A program made the translations under genes and the position numbers. Source: Nitrospira sp. (GTDB taxonomy: Bacteria; Nitrospirota; Thermodesulfovibrionia; Thermodesulfovibrionales; Dissulfurispiraceae). From it: 64,000 bases of DNA. The notes beneath the pieces were generated by a model that did not search any database, was not told where the DNA came from, and saw only the letters and a list, made by a program, of their open reading frames with translations. The stretch covers positions 124,001 through 188,000 of the forward strand of contig NSJL01000002.1 in NCBI GenBank assembly GCA_002634385.1. The letters are read 5' to 3'. The first letter of the stretch is position 1. Every line of letters begins with the position of its first letter. Positions 7,647 through 16,730 of the stretch are shown here, piece by piece.

Positions 7647-9026
7647 ATGTCGAAGGTGACTGTCTATATAACCGCGCATAACTACGGGAAGTATCTTCCC
7701 CAGGCGGTGGAAAGCGTTCTCAAGCAGACCCTCCGGGACTGGGAGCTGATCATTATCAATGACGGTTCCACCGACGATACGGCGGAGATTCTGCAATCCT
7801 ACTCCGACCATTTCAAGATCCGCATCATCCACCAGGAGAAGCCCCTGGGGCTTCCCATCTCCTGCAACAACGCCCTGAAGGCTGCCCAGGGCGACTATAT
7901 TATCCGCCTCGACGCGGACGACTTCTTCGACGAAAACGCCCTTCTGGTTCTTTCGAACGTCCTGGACTCCCACCCCGAGGTGGGTCTCGTCTATCCCGAT
8001 TACTACCACATGTCCGAGGATGGGGAGATCCTGGAGTTGGTACGGCGCAAGAAGATCGACGAAGATGCGCGCCTCCTCGACCTGCCGGCCCATGGGGCGG
8101 GGACGATGATCCGGGTGTCGTCCCTGAAGGAGCTGAACGGGTACAACGAAACGATCCGCTGCCAGGACGGCTACGATCTCTGGATACGCTTCATCCATAA
8201 GTTCAAGGTGTACAACGTGAACCTCCCCCTCTTCTACTACCGCCGGCACGGGAGCAATTTGACCAACAACATGGGGAAAATCCTCTCTACCCGCCGGAAG
8301 ATCAAGAGGGATTTCGTAAGAGAGCGTTTCAAGTACGATATGCCCGGAGTCCTCGCCCTTATTCCGGCAAGGGGCAACTGCCTGCCGATGCGGGAATTGA
8401 GCGGCAGGCCCATGATCAGCTACACCATTGAGGAAGTGAAAAAATCCGAAACGGTGGGAAGGATGGCGGTGGTCACCGAGGACGACGCCATCGCCCGCTA
8501 CTGCGCCTCCTGCGGCGTCGAGGTGATCCTGAGACCACAGCGCCTTGCGGCCCCCAACACCCCTGTCGAGCCCTCGATTCTCTTTGCCCTGGACACGCTG
8601 GTGCAGCGGGAAGGGTACGCCCCGGATGTCGTGGTGATGCCCCACATCAATTCCCCGCTGAAGAAAGCGGCACACATCGACGAAGCGGTGGATACGCTGC
8701 TCATCTTCAAGACCGACAGCGTCATCTCCGTATGCGAGGACAGGATGTTCCACTACCAGCACCGGTACAACGGCCTGGAACCGCTCTTCAAACAGCGGCA
8801 ACTCCGTCTCGAAAAAGAGTCTCTCTACTCGGAGAACGGAGCCATTTATGTATCGCTTCGCGATAAAGTATCCTCCATGAATTTCCTCGGGGAATCCATC
8901 GGACATATCGAGATGGAAGAGGAATTCTCGGTCCATGTGGACAGGGACTTCGACTTCTGGCTCGCCGAGAAGCTGTTGGAGAGAGAGAGGAGAGCCATGG
9001 AGTGCCCTACGGGAGTATGTGCATGA
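7647..9026 (+). CDS. family 2 glycosyltransferase fused to a NeuA-like cytidylyltransferase domain
   Basis: The start is ATG 7647, seven bases after AAGGAGGT. Residues about 1-205 are a GT-A glycosyltransferase of family 2 (V-Y-I-T-A-H-N-Y-G-K-Y-L, N-D-G-S-T-D-D, R-L-D-A-D-D-F-F). Residues about 235-450 resemble CMP-sialate synthetase but the nucleotide-binding signature reads I-P-A-R-G-N-C-L-P-M-R-E in place of the usual I-P-A-R-x-G-S-K-G-x-x-x-K-N, so the glycine/lysine loop is lost. The second domain may therefore be non-catalytic. It overlaps the next gene by the ATGA arrangement. Confidence 0.8.
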   Translation: MSKVTVYITAHNYGKYLPQAVESVLKQTLRDWELIIINDGSTDDTAEILQSYSDHFKIRIIHQEKPLGLPISCNNALKAAQGDYIIRLDADDFFDENALLVLSNVLDSHPEVGLVYPDYYHMSEDGEILELVRRKKIDEDARLLDLPAHGAGTMIRVSSLKELNGYNETIRCQDGYDLWIRFIHKFKVYNVNLPLFYYRRHGSNLTNNMGKILSTRRKIKRDFVRERFKYDMPGVLALIPARGNCLPMRELSGRPMISYTIEEVKKSETVGRMAVVTEDDAIARYCASCGVEVILRPQRLAAPNTPVEPSILFALDTLVQREGYAPDVVVMPHINSPLKKAAHIDEAVDTLLIFKTDSVISVCEDRMFHYQHRYNGLEPLFKQRQLRLEKESLYSENGAIYVSLRDKVSSMNFLGESIGHIEMEEEFSVHVDRDFDFWLAEKLLERERRAMECPTGVCA

Positions 9027-10018
9027 GGATCGGGAACAGAGACCTGGATACCGCCGTTTTCATCATCGCGGAAATCGGTGCGAACCACGAAGGAAATTTC
9101 GACGATGCGGTGAGGCTCATCAGAGCGGCAAAAGAGGCAGGTGCGGACGCGGTGAAGTTCCAGACCTACCGTGCCGACAGGATCGTCGCATGGACCGAGA
9201 CCCAGCGCTTCCAGCACTTCCGCCGCCTGGAGCTCACCGATGACGAGTTCAGACGCCTTGCCGCAATCGCGGAACAGGAGGACATCATCTTTCTCTCCAC
9301 CCCCTTCGATCTCCAGAGCGCGGACCTTCTCGATTCCCTCGTCCCTGCCTTCAAGATCGCCTCGGGAGACCTCACCTACCATCCCCTGCTGAGACATGTC
9401 GCGTCGAAAGGGAAACCGGTGCTGCTCTCCACGGGCATGGCGGATGAGGAGGAAATAGAGAGTGCGCTCCGCGTCATCGAAAATGAGGGAAACCGAGAGG
9501 TCGTCCTGCTCCACTGCGTCTCCTCCTATCCCACACCGCCGGAAGAGGCGAACCTGCGCGCTATCAAATCCCTGGCGGAAAGATTTGGCAGACCATCAGG
9601 ATACTCCGACCATACCCTCGGCATCCTTGCCTGTGTCGCCTCCGCGGCTCTTGGAGCGCGGGTGATCGAGAAGCACTTCACCCTCGACAAGACAAGGGCA
9701 ACTTTCAGGGACCACCAGCTTTCCGCGGACCCGGACGACCTGAAAGCGCTTGTCACCCAGGTGCGCGAGGTGGAGAAGATACTCGGAAACGGGGCGCTTG
9801 CCCCCGGCAAAACGGAAGAGGGAAACGTATCCTCCATGAGGAGGAGTATCGCCGCCCTTGTGAATATTCCCGCAGGAACAGTCCTGGACAGGGGCATGCT
9901 CACCTTTCTCAGGCCGGGCACCGGAATTGCGACGGAAAAGATCGACCGGATAATCGGAATAAGGGCGAGAAGGGATATCCCGCAGGGGTCTCTTCTTTCC
10001 TGGGACGACATTGAATAA
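9023..10018 (+). CDS. NeuB-type N-acetylneuraminate/legionaminate/pseudaminate synthase
   Basis: A 331-residue stand-alone NeuB. The start ATG at 9023 overlaps the previous stop (ATGA). I-I-A-E-I-G-A-N-H-E-G at the N-terminus, D-A-V-K-F-Q-T-Y, A-F-K-I-A-S-G-D, S-Y-P-T-P-P and G-Y-S-D-H-T-L-G are classical NeuB sequences, and the last 60 residues form an SAF domain. It condenses phosphoenolpyruvate with a C6 amino sugar. The exact product (neuraminic, legionaminic or pseudaminic type) cannot be read from sequence. It is the second NeuB in the cassette and is followed directly by its likely CMP-activating enzyme. Confidence 0.9.
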   Translation: MRIGNRDLDTAVFIIAEIGANHEGNFDDAVRLIRAAKEAGADAVKFQTYRADRIVAWTETQRFQHFRRLELTDDEFRRLAAIAEQEDIIFLSTPFDLQSADLLDSLVPAFKIASGDLTYHPLLRHVASKGKPVLLSTGMADEEEIESALRVIENEGNREVVLLHCVSSYPTPPEEANLRAIKSLAERFGRPSGYSDHTLGILACVASAALGARVIEKHFTLDKTRATFRDHQLSADPDDLKALVTQVREVEKILGNGALAPGKTEEGNVSSMRRSIAALVNIPAGTVLDRGMLTFLRPGTGIATEKIDRIIGIRARRDIPQGSLLSWDDIE

Positions 10019-10027
10019 AGGAGAAGA

Positions 10028-10732
10028 ATGAATATCCTGTGCGTCATACCGGCCCGCGCCGGCTCCAAAGGGGTTAAGAACAAGAACCTCCGTGAAGTGG
10101 CGGGACGTCCGCTCATCAGCTACATCATCGAATCCGCAAAGCGGGCAGAGACACTCGGCCGGGTAATCGTATCCACCGAGAGTGAGGCGATTGCGGAAGC
10201 GGCCAGGAAGTGGGGTGCGGAAACCCCTTTCATGAGGCCCTTTGAGCTCGCCCGGGACCATATCTCCCTCATACCGGTCGCGCAGCATGCGCTGCACAGC
10301 ATGGACGCATTGGGCTGGCGGGCCGATGCAGTGGTCTCCCTGCAGCCCACCTCCCCCCTTACCTCTCCCGAAGATATCGACAGGGCGGTGGGGCTTTTCC
10401 GGGAGAGCGGCTGCGATTCGGTGGTAAGCGTGGAAAGAATCGAGAAGCACCACCCCTTCCGGGCATACGCTATTGAGCGGGATACGCTGCTTCCCTTCAC
10501 GGAATATACTTCGGAGAAATACCTTCAAAGACAGGACAGGCCCCCGGCATATGGCTTTACCGGGGCGCTCTATGTACGGAAAAGAGAGCTGCTGGAGAAT
10601 TGGAGTGGAAAGGACTTCTGCCTCGGACAGGATGTGCGGGGTGTGGTGATCGACCGGTCCCGCTCTCTCAACATCGATGCGGAGGATGATCTGGAATATT
10701 TCGCCTTCCGGATGAGCAGGGCGAAAACTTGA
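10028..10732 (+). CDS. neuA: CMP-nonulosonate cytidylyltransferase (NeuA/PseF/LegF family)
   Basis: A 234-residue protein with the intact signature I-P-A-R-A-G-S-K-G-V-K-N-K-N, S-L-Q-P-T-S-P-L and a C-terminal D-I-D-type S-L-N-I-D-A-E-D-D-L. It transfers CMP to the sugar acid made by the NeuB encoded just upstream. AAAGGAGAAG precedes the ATG with a 9-base gap to the neuB stop. The complete signature contrasts with the degenerate copy fused to the glycosyltransferase at 7647-9026. The symbol reflects family, not proven sugar specificity. Confidence 0.88.
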   Translation: MNILCVIPARAGSKGVKNKNLREVAGRPLISYIIESAKRAETLGRVIVSTESEAIAEAARKWGAETPFMRPFELARDHISLIPVAQHALHSMDALGWRADAVVSLQPTSPLTSPEDIDRAVGLFRESGCDSVVSVERIEKHHPFRAYAIERDTLLPFTEYTSEKYLQRQDRPPAYGFTGALYVRKRELLENWSGKDFCLGQDVRGVVIDRSRSLNIDAEDDLEYFAFRMSRAKT

Positions 10733-10742
10733 TAACACTCTT

Positions 10743-10768
10743 TAAGATTTCTGTCAATTTTACGATAA
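10743..10768 (+). promoter_or_regulatory. possible internal sigma-28-like promoter
   Basis: TAAGATTT at 10743-10750, 10 bases, then TACGATAA at 10761-10768 (consensus TAAAGTTT-N11-GCCGATAA). It lies in the 119-base gap before the methyltransferase/MAF gene, one of the few real gaps in the cassette. The spacer is one base short. Confidence 0.4.
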
Positions 10769-10851
10769 AGGAACAATACCATTCGGAATCCAGCTCATAT
10801 CGGAACGGCACGGTCTCGACGATATGAAGTATGGGCAAAAGGAGTCAGCCG

Positions 10852-13800
10852 ATGAAAGAAGCAACCTGTCTTATTTGCGGCTCAGCGGAGCACGAACATC
10901 TCGCAACGTTCGACAACGATCCTTACCTTAGAAGGCTCAGCAATAGGACAGACTATTCCGTAACGTATGTTGTATGCAGACGCTGCGGCTTTGTTTTCAC
11001 CAATCCCATGCTCGACGGGGCCGAGCTCGACGAGATGTACTCCGAGAAGTACCGCCCGGCAGCGCCCGATGAGAAATTCATCAAAAATAATCTGGAATTT
11101 ATGAGGGAAAGGTACAAGTGGATCATAAAAAAGATCGGTGAAAATACCGGGTCGAAAAGAATACTCGATATCGGGTGCAGCGCAGGGACCTTACTGAAAA
11201 CATTCAAAGACAACAGCTGGGACGCCCACGGCATAGAGCCCTCTGAAACCTTCGCCCGCTACGGGAGCACACAGTTCGGACTTCCCGTCAAGACCGGCTT
11301 CTATTCAAAGGATTCCTATCCCGGGGAGGAATTCGACATTGTTGCCTGTCTTCAGGTGCTCGAGCATGTTCCCGACCCCGAGACAATGCTTTCAGCGATG
11401 AGGGGAAATCTTTCCTCCGACGGGTACCTGGTGATCGGCGTTCCCACCTTATTCAGGCCATTGCGCCCCATTCATCCTCAGACCCTCGCATCACCGCATC
11501 TTTATATTTTCTCGTCAAACACGCTTCGCCTCCTTTTGCAAAGGACAGGCTTCGATATCGTCGCTATTGACCATAGCTTCAAAGGCCTTATTGCACTTGC
11601 GCGGAAGGCAAAACCCTCCGGTATAGATTTTTCGGAAGGCGATACCTGCGCTGAATTGATAGCGGCATACAAGGCTTTCACCGACCCGGCGAGTCAATAC
11701 AACCGCAACATGGATCTTCTCAAGGCCAACAACCAGGACCTTGTCCCCCTTTGCGAAAAGACCCCCCTCTCCTCCGGAGATATTTGTGCAGTGCATGAAT
11801 CGCCTGAAGGAGATACGGAAAAGGAATACTGGAACCTCCTTATCAGGAGGGGGGCCAGGACATTTCCCCTGTTCAGGGAAAATCCTCATCTTGCCGCATG
11901 CAGAGCCGCGGACAAAGTCGTTTCTGAATCGGCAGCCGGAAAATTCGGTAAGGACGGCATCATCATCATGTTCGGCCTGGAAATGGGCCACCTCCCGCTG
12001 GAAGTGGTAAAACGTCTGCACAAAGGGAACGTTCTCCTCATTTGCGAGAGGGACGAGAATATCTTCCAGAGGGCCATGCTCTATAACGACCTCGGCCCGC
12101 TTCTCAGTGACAAGCGGGTCAAGATCCTTGTGGGCGAGCATATGCCTTTTGATGAGTACATCTCCCGGTTCAGCAAGAACTATCTGCTGACCGGAAAAAT
12201 CAATCTCATAAAGAATATGCCCTCCTATAACCTGTACCCCGACTTTTACAAGGCCTTGGCAGAGCGGATCCCGGACAGGTTGAAAGTCATCAAGGTAAAC
12301 AGAAGCACCATCGTAGGCCTCGGTCTGAAAATGATGGAAAACACCCTCGATGATATGCATCTTACCATGCAAATGCCTGGAGTTGCGAATCTCAGAAACC
12401 TTTTTCGCGACGTCCCTGCCGTCATTGTCTCAGCAGGGCCCTCCCTCGAAAAGAACTTCCATCTTCTGCAGGAAGTGAAGGGGAAAGGAGTCGTCATAGG
12501 AGCCGATACCGTACTGCGCCTTCTCGTTCCCAACGGCATTGTTCCCGATTTCACGATTACCGCCGATCCTCAGGAGACTACCTACAGGAAATTCAAGGGC
12601 ATCCCCATGGATCCCGCCTCCTTCCTCGTCTGCCATCCTATCAACTATCCGGATATCATAAGAACTTTCGCAGGCAGGAGATTCGTCATGGGCTCCAACA
12701 ACACGATATGCCGGTGGCTCTCCGAATATTATAAAGACAAGGGTCAGATCGATTACCGCTCCCAGTCCGTCGCCCATATGGCTTTCAACCTCGCGATGCT
12801 CATAGGGGCGAATCCGATCATCTTCATCGGCCAGGATCTGTGCTACTATGACGCGAAAAAGAAACATGCAGGCAATCTGAGCAAGGGGTCTCCCTGGGAG
12901 GGGAAGGAGAACAAAAGTTTTATTGAGGACAAGGACATCTTCGGGAATGAGGTCAAGACGACTACTCTGTTCCAAAGTTTCGGAGTGCTTCTCAATGAGG
13001 GGGTCAAATCTTCGAAACGCCTTTGTATTAACGCCACCGAAGGGGGGCTTGGAATAGAAGGCACCGTGGTGATGCCTTTCAGCGATGCCATCCGGAAATA
13101 TTGCTCCGGAGAGCCGGTGGACGTATATAACAGAATCATTTCAGTATACAAGACCGATGAGATCAAGGACGTACAAGGTCTCCTTCGGAAACTTGATGCG
13201 GCAGCGGAGGAACTGAAAGAGATCAATAATAATTCCAGAAAAATCCTCAAGAATGTGGAAAAAGTAAAGAGAGTGATAGAAAAAGGTGAAGCAGGTTCCA
13301 AGAGATACATTGAATTATCGGATGCGTTGCAGAAAGGCACGGAAAAAATGAAAGGGAAAGAGCATATCCTCAATCTCTTCACCGAATACGCCTACGATCT
13401 CGAACTGTACATGTCGAAACAGGACATCCAGGAAATCGACACCATAGAAGACCTCAACAACCGTTTCGAGAAACAGGTGGCCAGGGCTCTTGTTTACTAT
13501 AATGGATTGCTGAAGGTGGGAGTGCCCTTTGAGAAAGGACTGCGCACCTTGTCTGCACGGGTGAAAAAGCTGGAAGAGCTGAAAGAGCTTTTTCTCCCTC
13601 TGAAGAACGATACGCGATCCGATACTCTTTCCAAAGGAGGCGCGCAGTTGCTCCTGAAGCTCGCAAAGGACTATAAAGAGCTCTTTCTCTTCGAACAAGC
13701 AGAGGAGCTTTTCAAAAAAGTGCTCGAACAGGACCCAAAGAACAGGGATGCCCTTTTTCACCTCGGAGAGATCTTCTATACTGTCCACCATCCACGGGAG

Positions 13801-14415
13801 GCACTTCACTTCCTCAGGCAGGCGGATGCCGATAAAGCAACGCACAAGAAACTGAAGAAACTCATTTCCGCCTGCAACCGGAAAATGGAGTTCTGGGATC
13901 AGAAAATCGCCGATGCACGAATAGAAAAGTGCGAGCGCTCCCTTCCCGAACAACTGGTCTACGAAGGTGAATTCTATTACCATCTCGGACAGAGGAAGCT
14001 TGCCGAGGCAAAGTGGAAGGAAGCGATAGACCTCGATCCCCTTTCTCTTACCCCCTACCTCGACCTGGTGAAATTGTATGAGGAAGATCAGGAATGGGAT
14101 ACGTGCATTGAAATATTCGAGCAGGCACTGAACAGCCTGGGAGAAAATCCGGTGCTTTACCGGGAGCTGGCTCTGTTTTCGGGGAAGTGCGGCGAAGTGG
14201 AGAGAGCGTTCGAGTTTTTCGAGGCGGCGACAGCACTGGACGAGGGAATGCTTGTCGGCGCCGGCGATTTCTTCGTAACACTAGGAATATTCAATAAGGC
14301 ATTGCTTTTTTATGAGAAAGCGGCATCTTCGGGAATTGATCACCCGGAACTTACCTCAAAGATGGCTTTCTGTTACGCGAAGCACGTCTCAGAACAGATG
14401 GCGGGCAATCCGTAG
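10852..14415 (+). CDS. methyltransferase / MAF-type flagellin glycosyltransferase / TPR fusion protein
   Basis: About 1187 residues. ATG 10852 is chosen because AAAGGAG lies 7 bases before it; ATG 10831 has no such site. The N-terminus has two zinc-ribbon-like cysteine pairs (C-L-I-C and C-R-R-C) and a class I methyltransferase (I-L-D-I-G-C-S-A-G-T-L-L near 105), as in SAM-dependent C-methyltransferases of unusual sugars. The middle (about 330-760) is a motility accessory factor/DUF115 region with V-S-A-G-P-S-L-E-K-N and I-F-I-G-Q-D-L-C-Y; MAF proteins transfer pseudaminic or legionaminic acid to flagellin. Residues about 760-900 are coiled coil and about 900-1187 are tetratricopeptide repeats. 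This is much longer than the usual 600-700 residues of MAF proteins. Confidence 0.82.
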   Translation: MKEATCLICGSAEHEHLATFDNDPYLRRLSNRTDYSVTYVVCRRCGFVFTNPMLDGAELDEMYSEKYRPAAPDEKFIKNNLEFMRERYKWIIKKIGENTGSKRILDIGCSAGTLLKTFKDNSWDAHGIEPSETFARYGSTQFGLPVKTGFYSKDSYPGEEFDIVACLQVLEHVPDPETMLSAMRGNLSSDGYLVIGVPTLFRPLRPIHPQTLASPHLYIFSSNTLRLLLQRTGFDIVAIDHSFKGLIALARKAKPSGIDFSEGDTCAELIAAYKAFTDPASQYNRNMDLLKANNQDLVPLCEKTPLSSGDICAVHESPEGDTEKEYWNLLIRRGARTFPLFRENPHLAACRAADKVVSESAAGKFGKDGIIIMFGLEMGHLPLEVVKRLHKGNVLLICERDENIFQRAMLYNDLGPLLSDKRVKILVGEHMPFDEYISRFSKNYLLTGKINLIKNMPSYNLYPDFYKALAERIPDRLKVIKVNRSTIVGLGLKMMENTLDDMHLTMQMPGVANLRNLFRDVPAVIVSAGPSLEKNFHLLQEVKGKGVVIGADTVLRLLVPNGIVPDFTITADPQETTYRKFKGIPMDPASFLVCHPINYPDIIRTFAGRRFVMGSNNTICRWLSEYYKDKGQIDYRSQSVAHMAFNLAMLIGANPIIFIGQDLCYYDAKKKHAGNLSKGSPWEGKENKSFIEDKDIFGNEVKTTTLFQSFGVLLNEGVKSSKRLCINATEGGLGIEGTVVMPFSDAIRKYCSGEPVDVYNRIISVYKTDEIKDVQGLLRKLDAAAEELKEINNNSRKILKNVEKVKRVIEKGEAGSKRYIELSDALQKGTEKMKGKEHILNLFTEYAYDLELYMSKQDIQEIDTIEDLNNRFEKQVARALVYYNGLLKVGVPFEKGLRTLSARVKKLEELKELFLPLKNDTRSDTLSKGGAQLLLKLAKDYKELFLFEQAEELFKKVLEQDPKNRDALFHLGEIFYTVHHPREALHFLRQADADKATHKKLKKLISACNRKMEFWDQKIADARIEKCERSLPEQLVYEGEFYYHLGQRKLAEAKWKEAIDLDPLSLTPYLDLVKLYEEDQEWDTCIEIFEQALNSLGENPVLYRELALFSGKCGEVERAFEFFEAATALDEGMLVGAGDFFVTLGIFNKALLFYEKAASSGIDHPELTSKMAFCYAKHVSEQMAGNP

Positions 14416-14446
14416 CGCACAGAAGAATCCCGTGAGGGCATAAAAA

Positions 14447-15601
14447 ATGAACATAATCTGTGCACACTGGACCCGGACAACACGCAAATTCATTATGCCT
14501 TTGCTGAGGGCACTGACGAGCCTGGGACATACCGTACGGATTTTTGGCAGCCAGCCCCTCGATGCATTACGAAATGCCGAGGCGGATTTATTTCTTACTA
14601 CCTCTACTGAGTTAAAACATGCAGTTCAGGAAGACAAAGAATGGCTCCTGGAACAGACGGGCAAACCGTACGTGACCATCTGGTTCCAAACGCCTCTCCG
14701 GAACCTAAGTACTTTAAAAAAACTTACCTCGCCTCTTCACCTGGCCATGTTCATTCCGGACAGCTCTGACGTTGCAGAGCTGAAAAACCTGGGATTCCGG
14801 AATGTATTCCTCTTTCCTATGTCATGGTGGGTAGACACCAACTATTTCAAGCCCTCTCCTCCTTTCGAACAGTATCAGCACGAGGTCGCCTGGGACTGCA
14901 CTTTCAGTCCTTTGCAGGCAGTTTTGAAAAAGTACCGGCAGCAGTATCCGGATGGTACTACACGGGGAATTATCGACAATGCTCTCAAGGTCTTCACCAG
15001 CCGGATAGGCAAATATGTAAGCCCTTTCCATTTCCTGGCCCGGACGACCGAACTGGACATATGGTCATCAGAATTCCAGTCGCTGCAGGATAAGCTCTTT
15101 TTCCTTCAGAAATCTTTGGAAAGGGAGCACATCCTCCGAATGCTTATAACGAAAGGGATACCACTGCATATCTACGGAGGGTTCTCTCTTGACCATAATA
15201 GCAAAAATTACAATCACCTGGTAAAGGCGCCCGAAGGAGTCTTCATCCATGACTATATAGATACCTTCAGGGAACTCCCCAAGCTATATTCCTCTTCACG
15301 CATTCTTCTTTCCCGGATGATGTACCCGAGCGGAACCCATGATCGCCTTTTTTGTGCAGCCGCTTTGAAAGGATTCGTTCTTTCAGAATGGAAGGACGAT
15401 GCTGCAGAAGCCTTTGAGCCCGGAAAGGAGATCATCATGTATCGTGATCTCCACGAAATGCCGGAATTGATCAAGTATTACCTGAGCCATGAAGACGAAA
15501 GACAGCAATTGGCGGAAGCGGCACATAAGAGATTTTTATCGGCGCATACTCCGCTTCACCGGGCAAGGGAGTTCGCGGAAACAATAAAAAAACTCTTGTA
15601 A
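14447..15601 (+). CDS. CgeB-like glycosyltransferase
   Basis: A 384-residue GT-B-like protein. The N-terminal Rossmann half begins M-N-I-I-C-A-H-W; the C-terminal half has the CgeB/glycosyltransferase-92-type pattern with I-Y-G-G, E-L-P-K-L-Y-S-S-S-R-I-L-L, a substrate-loop E-W-K-D-D and the ending T-P-L-H-R-A-R-E-F. It is paralogous to the protein at 23331-24551, with which it shares the last 100 residues closely (H-T-P-L-H-R-A-R). The two copies bracket the second half of the cassette, suggesting two successive transfer steps on the flagellin glycan. The acceptor and donor are unknown. Confidence 0.72.
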   Translation: MNIICAHWTRTTRKFIMPLLRALTSLGHTVRIFGSQPLDALRNAEADLFLTTSTELKHAVQEDKEWLLEQTGKPYVTIWFQTPLRNLSTLKKLTSPLHLAMFIPDSSDVAELKNLGFRNVFLFPMSWWVDTNYFKPSPPFEQYQHEVAWDCTFSPLQAVLKKYRQQYPDGTTRGIIDNALKVFTSRIGKYVSPFHFLARTTELDIWSSEFQSLQDKLFFLQKSLEREHILRMLITKGIPLHIYGGFSLDHNSKNYNHLVKAPEGVFIHDYIDTFRELPKLYSSSRILLSRMMYPSGTHDRLFCAAALKGFVLSEWKDDAAEAFEPGKEIIMYRDLHEMPELIKYYLSHEDERQQLAEAAHKRFLSAHTPLHRAREFAETIKKLL

Positions 15602-15624
15602 GAGAGAAGATAGAGAGGGATACG

Positions 15625-15663
15625 ATGAAGATAAGAACCGTTCTGAAACCGGTGAAGAAATGA
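15625..15663 (+). CDS. 12-residue micro-ORF coupled to a radical SAM gene
   Basis: ATG 15625 follows GAGAGGGA and encodes M-K-I-R-T-V-L-K-P-V-K-K, ending in a TGA that overlaps the ATG of the radical SAM gene (ATGA at 15660). It may be a leader that couples translation, a remnant, or chance. It lacks Cys, Ser and Asn, and nothing shows that it is modified. Confidence 0.25.
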   Translation: MKIRTVLKPVKK

Positions 15664-16703
15664 CTGACAAGTGTTTGTACGCAAAATCAGAGAGTCTCCG
15701 GGATTGCTATTCCCCTTACAAGCTCCTGCATCATAAAGAGAGACTGGAATCGTTGCGGGAGGGGAAAACAGTATACCCTGCCCAGGTCACCTTCGGACTG
15801 ACAAACCTATGCAATCACCGCTGTCCTTATTGCTATCCGAAGGGACGGTACGCCGACAGGAGCAGGGCACAAATGAATTCCGGGAGAGTAATACGACTAC
15901 TGCAGGAGATTCGTTCGGCCGGTATAAAAGCGATACAGATCACCGGAGCGGGAGAACCAACCATTCATCCCTCTTTCAAAGAGATACTGTCGGAGGTGAA
16001 CAGGACAGGTTTACGGAGCGGCTTTGTAATGAACGGGTCCGGGCTTTCACCCGAGGATGCCGCCTTGTTCGAATGTGCCGACTGGGCGCGTTTCAGTGTT
16101 GATGCTGCAAGTAATAAGACATACGAGGCCATTCATGGCTCTTCCTCTTTTAGAAAAGTACTTTCCGTCATCAGTGCCCTTGCGAAAAAATGGGAGGATG
16201 CCGTCATCGGTTTTTCCTTTGTCATTGCTCCTGCGAATTTCAGGGAGATTGTTCCCGCTGCGGAACTGGCAAAGGAGTTGGGCTGCAAGAATATCCGTTT
16301 TATCCCCGCACACACCGAAGAGGGCATACATCTTTTCGACGGCATATGGAATGAATGCCAGGAGATGGCCCAAAAAAGCAAGCTGCTGGAAGACGAGACG
16401 TTCTCTGTCTCGGCCCAACTGGACAGATTCTTTTTCAGCAAGAACACTCAGAAGAACTTCAGCCGCTGTTTTTATCAACATTTATCCACTTATATCGGCG
16501 CGGACGGTAATCTTTATCCCTGCTGCTTGCTGCAGGGGGAGTACCCTCTCGGCTCGATTAACCGGAAGAGCTTTAGTGAGGTATGGTCGGCAAGGGAGCC
16601 CATCTCCATTGAAAAGTGCAAAGCGGTCTGCTCCTTCACCAGGCAGAATGAGCTGATGGAGTATCTTTTCAAACCAAATCCCCTTCATGTGGATTATGTG
16701 TAA
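15660..16703 (+). CDS. radical SAM/SPASM-domain protein
   Basis: A 347-residue radical SAM protein with C-N-H-R-C-P-Y-C at about residues 52-59, the G-G-E-like I-T-G-A-G-E-P-T-I segment, and a C-terminal cysteine cluster (S-R-C-F-Y-Q, P-C-C-L-L-Q, C-K-A-V-C) typical of SPASM domains. Its start overlaps the stop of a 12-residue micro-ORF. It differs clearly from the radical SAM protein at 4836-5861. It is followed by a B12-binding radical SAM protein. The substrate is unknown; a sugar or peptide-modifying role is inferred from context. Confidence 0.78.
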   Translation: MTDKCLYAKSESLRDCYSPYKLLHHKERLESLREGKTVYPAQVTFGLTNLCNHRCPYCYPKGRYADRSRAQMNSGRVIRLLQEIRSAGIKAIQITGAGEPTIHPSFKEILSEVNRTGLRSGFVMNGSGLSPEDAALFECADWARFSVDAASNKTYEAIHGSSSFRKVLSVISALAKKWEDAVIGFSFVIAPANFREIVPAAELAKELGCKNIRFIPAHTEEGIHLFDGIWNECQEMAQKSKLLEDETFSVSAQLDRFFFSKNTQKNFSRCFYQHLSTYIGADGNLYPCCLLQGEYPLGSINRKSFSEVWSAREPISIEKCKAVCSFTRQNELMEYLFKPNPLHVDYV

Positions 16704-16730
16704 TCGACGAGTGATACGGGTGCTGCTATA

